A DNA stretch of 10,030 bases, from contig PIVQ01000216.1 in assembly GCA_003354055.1 (NCBI GenBank), positions 1 through 10,030 on the forward strand, read 5' to 3'. Each line of letters starts with the position of its first letter. Positions within the stretch are counted from its first letter, which is position 1. Source of the DNA: Desulfobacteraceae bacterium. Lineage in GTDB: Bacteria; Desulfobacterota; Desulfobacteria; Desulfobacterales; Desulfobacteraceae. Positions 7,013 to 10,030 of this stretch are shown one piece after another. The notes beneath the pieces are model-generated. The model saw only the letters and a program-made list of their open reading frames with translations. It ran no database searches and had not been told where the DNA came from. The translations under genes were made by a program, and so were the position numbers.

Positions 7013-7053
7013 AAAAGGGCATCTGTCGGAGATGCCCTTTTCCCTTTTGTTTT
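7013..7053 (+). terminator. Intrinsic terminator after the radical SAM gene
   Basis: A 12-bp perfect stem AAAAGGGCATCT (7013-7024) and complement (7030-7041), a 5-nt loop, then a T-rich tail to about 7053. It begins 21 nt after the radical SAM stop and argues that oleA is transcribed separately. Confidence 0.88.
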
Positions 7054-7062
7054 TCCGGAATT

Positions 7063-7078
7063 TTTAATCATGATTAAA
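7063..7078. promoter_or_regulatory. 16-bp perfect palindrome upstream of oleA
   Basis: TTTAATCATGATTAAA reads identically on both strands. It lies about 38 nt upstream of the best -35 candidate for oleA, and a near-palindrome GAAGTTTACTTC follows at about 7089-7100. It is a candidate operator for a dimeric regulator; no regulator gene is in the window. Confidence 0.35.
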
Positions 7079-7115
7079 TTCTTAAACGAAGTTTACTTCA
7101 TGGTCTGATTTATAG

Positions 7116-7142
7116 TTGCCTTTAAAAGAATTATCATATAAT
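7116..7142 (+). promoter_or_regulatory. Candidate sigma-70-type promoter for oleA
   Basis: A consensus -10 TATAAT occurs at 7137-7142, with TTGCCT at 7116-7121 as -35 at a short 15-bp spacing. Transcription would start near 7149, leaving a leader of about 140 nt before the oleA ATG. The leader contains a 26-codon frame (7179-7259) preceded by AAGG, which is too short to judge. Confidence 0.4.
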
Positions 7143-7287
7143 CTGCCCTTTATCAGACACTTCGTTAAGGTAAAAGAAATGTCAAAGGGGCCAGTCTCCC
7201 ATTTCATTATTTGTCTGTTGGATCTTAATATTAGGTATTGCGAAAATTCATTGATTTGATTTACGAATTCTAAAGAGAGGTAATGCT

Positions 7288-8304
7288 ATGACTTCTTATA
7301 CGTCCATAGAGGAAATCGCCTATGTGGTACCGCCCCACGTAGTGACATCCGAAGACATTGAGGATAAACTCAGCCCGGCAGTAGAAAAATTAGGGTTGGA
7401 ACCCGGCTATCTTACGGCATTAACCGGTATTCATGAGCGCAGGCTCTGGGATCCCAGTGTCATGCCCAGTGATGCCGCAACCATGGCTGCTGAAAAAGTG
7501 ATTGAAGCCGCCGGCATTGACAGGAGTGAAATAGGCTGCATAATCAATACCTCGGTTTGCCGGGATTATATTGAGCCGTCGGTTGCCTGTCTGGTTCACG
7601 GGAACCTGGGACTGCCATCCACCTGTCTTAACTTTGATATTTCCAATGCCTGCCTTGGGTTTGTAAACGGCATTAATGTTATTGACATCATGATGCAGAC
7701 AAACCAGATTAAATACGGGCTGATCGTAAACGGTGAGTCTTCAAGGGAATCGTTGGATAATACCATACGTTTGCTGACTAGTCCTGATGCCACACCTGAT
7801 ACCTTTCGGGAGAATTTTGCCACATTGACCCTGGGCTCCGGTTCTGTTGCCATGCTGCTTGCCCGTAAGGATGTTGCCAAAAAAGGTCATTTTGTAAGGG
7901 GGACGGTAAGTCGTGCTGATACCCGGTATAACCGTCTCTGTATAGGCCAGATGGACCATATGAAATCTGATCCCCAGACCCTGTTGCAAAAAGGGGTTGA
8001 GCTTTGTATCAATACCTGGAATGTGGCCTGTGATGAGATCGAAAACTGGGGAACCGACAATATTGATCTTTATGCCCCCCACCAGGTTAGCATCAAACAC
8101 ACCCAGAGTCTCTGCAAGTCAGTCGGTATCGACATAAACAAGGTCTACCTGAGTATTAAGAAAACCGGAAACATCGGACCTGCCGGCGTTCCCACTTCGG
8201 TTAAAATGGCTGAGGAAGAAGGCAGGCTCAAATCAGGTGATCAGCTGGCCCTTCTGGGTGTCGGCAGCGGACTTAACTGTATGATGATGAGTGTCGACTG
8301 GTAA
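7288..8304 (+). CDS. oleA: OleA-type acyl-CoA condensing thiolase (KAS III fold)
   Basis: OleA joins two fatty acyl-CoA chains head to head by a non-decarboxylative Claisen condensation, giving a 2-alkyl-3-ketoacyl-CoA, the first step to long-chain olefins or ketones. The protein has 338 residues, with GAGAGG upstream of the ATG. Nucleophile Cys122 lies in SNACLGF, His265 in APHQVS and Asn295 in KTGNIGPAGVP. Glu96 (CRDYIEPS) stands exactly 26 residues before the Cys, the same spacing as catalytic Glu117/Cys143 of Xanthomonas OleA. The Glu and the strings INTSVCRDYIEPSVACLVHGN and LTSPDATPDTFRENFATLTLGSGS separate it from plain FabH. The C-terminal GVGSGLNCMMMSVDW matches OleA as well. The protein is cytoplasmic and probably dimeric. 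The usual partners OleB, OleC and OleD are absent from the window, and a terminator follows 48 nt after the stop, so it is a solo gene here. Substrate chain length cannot be told from sequence. Confidence 0.9.
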   Translation: MTSYTSIEEIAYVVPPHVVTSEDIEDKLSPAVEKLGLEPGYLTALTGIHERRLWDPSVMPSDAATMAAEKVIEAAGIDRSEIGCIINTSVCRDYIEPSVACLVHGNLGLPSTCLNFDISNACLGFVNGINVIDIMMQTNQIKYGLIVNGESSRESLDNTIRLLTSPDATPDTFRENFATLTLGSGSVAMLLARKDVAKKGHFVRGTVSRADTRYNRLCIGQMDHMKSDPQTLLQKGVELCINTWNVACDEIENWGTDNIDLYAPHQVSIKHTQSLCKSVGIDINKVYLSIKKTGNIGPAGVPTSVKMAEEEGRLKSGDQLALLGVGSGLNCMMMSVDW

Positions 8305-8352
8305 GTCAGCGATTGGTAAGTCACACCAGACATTAGACGCATCTGAAAAACA

Positions 8353-8397
8353 AAAACCGGGACCGTCTTTAGAAAAGACTGCCCCGGTTTTGTTTTT
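8353..8397 (+). terminator. Intrinsic terminator after oleA
   Basis: An outer 9-bp stem (8353-8361 with 8383-8391) and an inner 6-bp stem GTCTTT/AAAGAC (8365-8370 with 8374-8379), separated by a small internal loop and followed by GTTTTT. It ends the oleA transcript before the right MITE-like repeat. Confidence 0.85.
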
Positions 8398-8434
8398 GAG
8401 TATTGTAAAAATATTACCGGTATCTAAAAAAACT

Positions 8435-8538
8435 TAGGAATCGTTACAAAATAACTTGATCTAAATTGTTTCCAAAACCCCTTAAAAGACTGGGTATTTT
8501 GAAAACAAAAGATCAAGTAATTTTGGAGCCGATCCTTA
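8435..8538 (-). repeat. MITE-like imperfect palindrome, right copy (inverted)
   Basis: This 104-bp copy lies in opposite orientation to 5812-5930. It lacks the 19-nt insert of the left copy and may be closer to the original form: the two arms pair along most of their length, with AAAATAACTTGATC (8448-8461) facing its near-complement at about 8511-8524, and a central AAAAGACT loop region. The left-strand end starts TAGGAATCG and the other end is CGATCCTTA. On the minus strand its first three bases, TAA, are the stop codon of livF, so the element sits exactly at the 3' end of that gene. Confidence 0.75.
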
Positions 8539-9243
8539 CATGCCCAGATAGGCTTTTTTTACATCCTCATTGGCCAGCAGGTTTTCACCGGTGTCGGTCA
8601 TGGTAATGGCGCCGTTCTCCATTACATATCCGCGGTGGGCAGCTTTCAGGGCCAGGTTGGCGTTCTGTTCAACAATGAAGATCGTGGTTTTATGCTCTTC
8701 ATTTATCTTTTTGATAATACTAAAGATCTGGCGGATAATGATCGGAGCCAGGCCAAGGGAAGGCTCATCTAAGAGCAGAACCTTGGGCCGGGACATCAAC
8801 GCCCGTGAAATGGCCAGCATCTGCTGTTCTCCGCCCGAAAGGGTGCCGCCGGTCTGATTGCGGCGGTTGGCCAGGATGGGGAACAGACCATAGACATAGT
8901 CCATGTCTTTTTTTATTTCCTCTTTATCATCCCGCAAAAAGGCGCCCATATCCAGGTTTTCAGCGACAGTAAGGTAGGGAAAGATCCTGCGGCCCTCAGG
9001 GACCTGGCAGATGCCAAGTTTAACAATCTCGTCCGGTGCCATGTGGGTAATGTCTTCCCCGTTAAATTCAACGGTACCCTGTTTGGCCGGCACCACACCG
9101 GATGTGGTCATCAGGGTGGTGGATTTACCGGCACCATTGGCACCGATCAGGGAGATAACCTCGCCTTCGGTGACTTCAATGGATATGCCCTTGAGGGCAT
9201 GTATATTGCCGTAATAGGTGTGTATATTATTTAGTTTAAGCAT
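8536..9243 (-). CDS. livF: Branched-chain amino acid-type ABC transporter ATPase LivF
   Basis: One of the two cytoplasmic ATPases that drive a HAAT-family importer (LivFGHM-J), probably for branched-chain or other hydrophobic amino acids. From the chosen ATG it has 235 residues: Walker A GANGAGKS at 34-41, Q-loop Gln80, signature LSGGEQQ at 135-141, Walker B VLLLDEP at 155-161, and VEQN at 191-194 where most ABC proteins have a switch His; that Gln is normal for LivF. TYYGNIHALKGIS near the N-terminus is typical of LivF. An ATG four codons upstream (9255) is in frame, but the family usually starts ML-L-N-IH, and GGGAG is too close to the 9255 ATG. The chosen start overlaps the livG stop by 8 nt (ATGCTTAA), suggesting translational coupling. 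The stop TAA coincides with the end of the right MITE-like repeat. Confidence 0.93.
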   Translation of the reverse strand: MLKLNNIHTYYGNIHALKGISIEVTEGEVISLIGANGAGKSTTLMTTSGVVPAKQGTVEFNGEDITHMAPDEIVKLGICQVPEGRRIFPYLTVAENLDMGAFLRDDKEEIKKDMDYVYGLFPILANRRNQTGGTLSGGEQQMLAISRALMSRPKVLLLDEPSLGLAPIIIRQIFSIIKKINEEHKTTIFIVEQNANLALKAAHRGYVMENGAITMTDTGENLLANEDVKKAYLGM

Positions 9244-10027
9244 CTTCAGACTCATCTCCCAGATAGGCTTTAATCACTTCCGGATTGTTTTTAACCTCTT
9301 CCGGTGTGCCTTCAGCGATTTTTTTACCATAATCCACCACATGGATTCTGTCACTCAGACTCATGACCAGTTTCATATCATGCTCAATAAGCAGGATGGA
9401 CAGGTCCTCGTTATCCCGGAGCCAGATGATGAGATCAACCAGATCCTGGGTCTCCTGGGGATTCATACCTGCGGCAGGTTCATCCAGCAGAAGGAGGAAC
9501 GGGTCGGTGGCCAGGGCTCTTGCAATTTCCAGCCGTCGCTGGGCACCATAGGGCAGGTTGACGGCCATTTCATTGACATATTGTTCAAGCCCGATTTTCT
9601 CAAGAATCTTATAAGAGTCCCTCACGGCATTTTTCTCTTCTTCCCGCTGGCTGCCGGGCCTGACCATGGCCCCGAAAATACCTGACTTTAAGCGGCAGTG
9701 CCTGCCGATCAGGACATTTTCAAGGACGGTCATCCCGTGGAAGAGGCGGATATTCTGAAAGGTTCTTGAAAGGCCGCGCTCAGTAACAAGATTCGGTTTG
9801 AGGCCTTTGATCTTTTGGGTCTTTTTACCCGGCCGCGTGATTTCCACATAGCCTTCGGTCGGGTCGTAAATGCCGGTGATACAATTGAAAAAGGTGGTCT
9901 TTCCAGCACCGTTGGGACCGATGAGTGCGGCGATCTGTCCCTTTTCAACCGTAATATTCACATTGTCTATGGCTTTGAGACCCCCAAATTTCATTGTGAG
10001 ATTTTTTACGTTTAGTATCGGTTCCAT
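9236..10027 (-). CDS. livG: Branched-chain amino acid-type ABC transporter ATPase LivG
   Basis: The partner ATPase of LivF. It has 263 residues and is complete, with its ATG three bases from the right edge, so its Shine-Dalgarno sequence is not visible. Walker A GPNGAGKT is at 37-44, Q-loop Gln91 in RTFQNIRLF, signature LPYGAQRRLEIARAL at 158-172, Walker B LLLLDEPAAGMNP at 178-190 and switch His216 in IEHDMK. The loop between Q-loop and signature (about 105-145) and the MNPQET sequence after Walker B are LivG features, which separates it from LivF. The C-terminus is acidic (GDESEDA) and overlaps the livF start. The permeases LivH and LivM and a substrate-binding protein would be expected further upstream, beyond the window. 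Substrate specificity lies in those missing parts, so an aromatic amino acid or amide ligand is also possible. Confidence 0.94.
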   Translation of the reverse strand: MEPILNVKNLTMKFGGLKAIDNVNITVEKGQIAALIGPNGAGKTTFFNCITGIYDPTEGYVEITRPGKKTQKIKGLKPNLVTERGLSRTFQNIRLFHGMTVLENVLIGRHCRLKSGIFGAMVRPGSQREEEKNAVRDSYKILEKIGLEQYVNEMAVNLPYGAQRRLEIARALATDPFLLLLDEPAAGMNPQETQDLVDLIIWLRDNEDLSILLIEHDMKLVMSLSDRIHVVDYGKKIAEGTPEEVKNNPEVIKAYLGDESEDA

Positions 10028-10030
10028 AGA

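Noticed and set aside
7179..7259. 26-codon plus frame in the oleA leader, as a leader peptide
   Set aside because: Only an AAGG precedes it; it has no run of regulatory codons and no paired hairpins, and this length is common by chance.
1..10030. CRISPR array, tRNA or rRNA genes
   Set aside because: No regularly spaced direct repeats and no tRNA-like cloverleaf or rRNA sequence was seen.

Overview
The window looks like chromosomal DNA of an anaerobic deltaproteobacterium, most likely a sulfate reducer of the Desulfobacterales. This is inferred from the style of the proteins: the long N-terminal cytoplasmic/membrane extension of a YeiH-type putative sulfate exporter, an aspartase fused to a CRP-like cyclic-nucleotide-binding domain, a methyl-accepting chemotaxis protein (MCP) of the type common in that order, an OleA-type thiolase and a Liv-type ABC transporter. 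No rRNA, tRNA, CRISPR array or transposase gene was seen.

Layout. (a) 1-339, minus: the first 113 codons of a YeiH-family membrane protein that runs off the left edge. (b) 340-996: about 650 bases with no convincing gene. (c) 997-3156, plus: a 719-residue MCP. A 16-bp perfect hairpin separates it from the convergent (d) aspA at 3215-5077, minus. (e) 5334-5777, plus: a two-gene unit. The first gene encodes a small CxxC protein with no standard start codon; the second encodes a 57-residue DUF2080/AbrB-like protein. (f) 5778-6235: a non-coding stretch with a 119-bp repeat and two intrinsic terminators. (g) 6236-6991, plus: a short radical SAM protein. (h) 7288-8304, plus: OleA, with every catalytic residue recognisable. 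Each of these two is followed by its own terminator. (i) 8435-8538: a second, inverted copy of the 5812-5930 repeat. (j) 8536-10027, minus: livF and livG, overlapping by 8 nt, the two ATPases of a branched-chain amino acid-type ABC importer whose other subunits should lie beyond the right edge.

How the genes fit together. The window is mostly single-gene units separated by strong terminators, not one pathway. Amino acid metabolism recurs: LivFG would import branched-chain or related amino acids, and AspA converts aspartate to fumarate plus ammonia. The MCP has an HBM-like sensor, a domain type known in some proteins to bind TCA-cycle acids, so it might sense related compounds; that link is inference.

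The most unusual part is 5.3-8.5 kb. Two near-identical, imperfectly palindromic MITE-like elements in opposite orientation, each bounded by TA, bracket a 2.5-kb segment carrying only the radical SAM gene and a lone oleA without oleB, oleC or oleD. One element supplies the stop codon of livF. Just left of this segment lies the DUF2080 pair, whose first gene has an ideal Shine-Dalgarno sequence placed in front of ATA instead of ATG.
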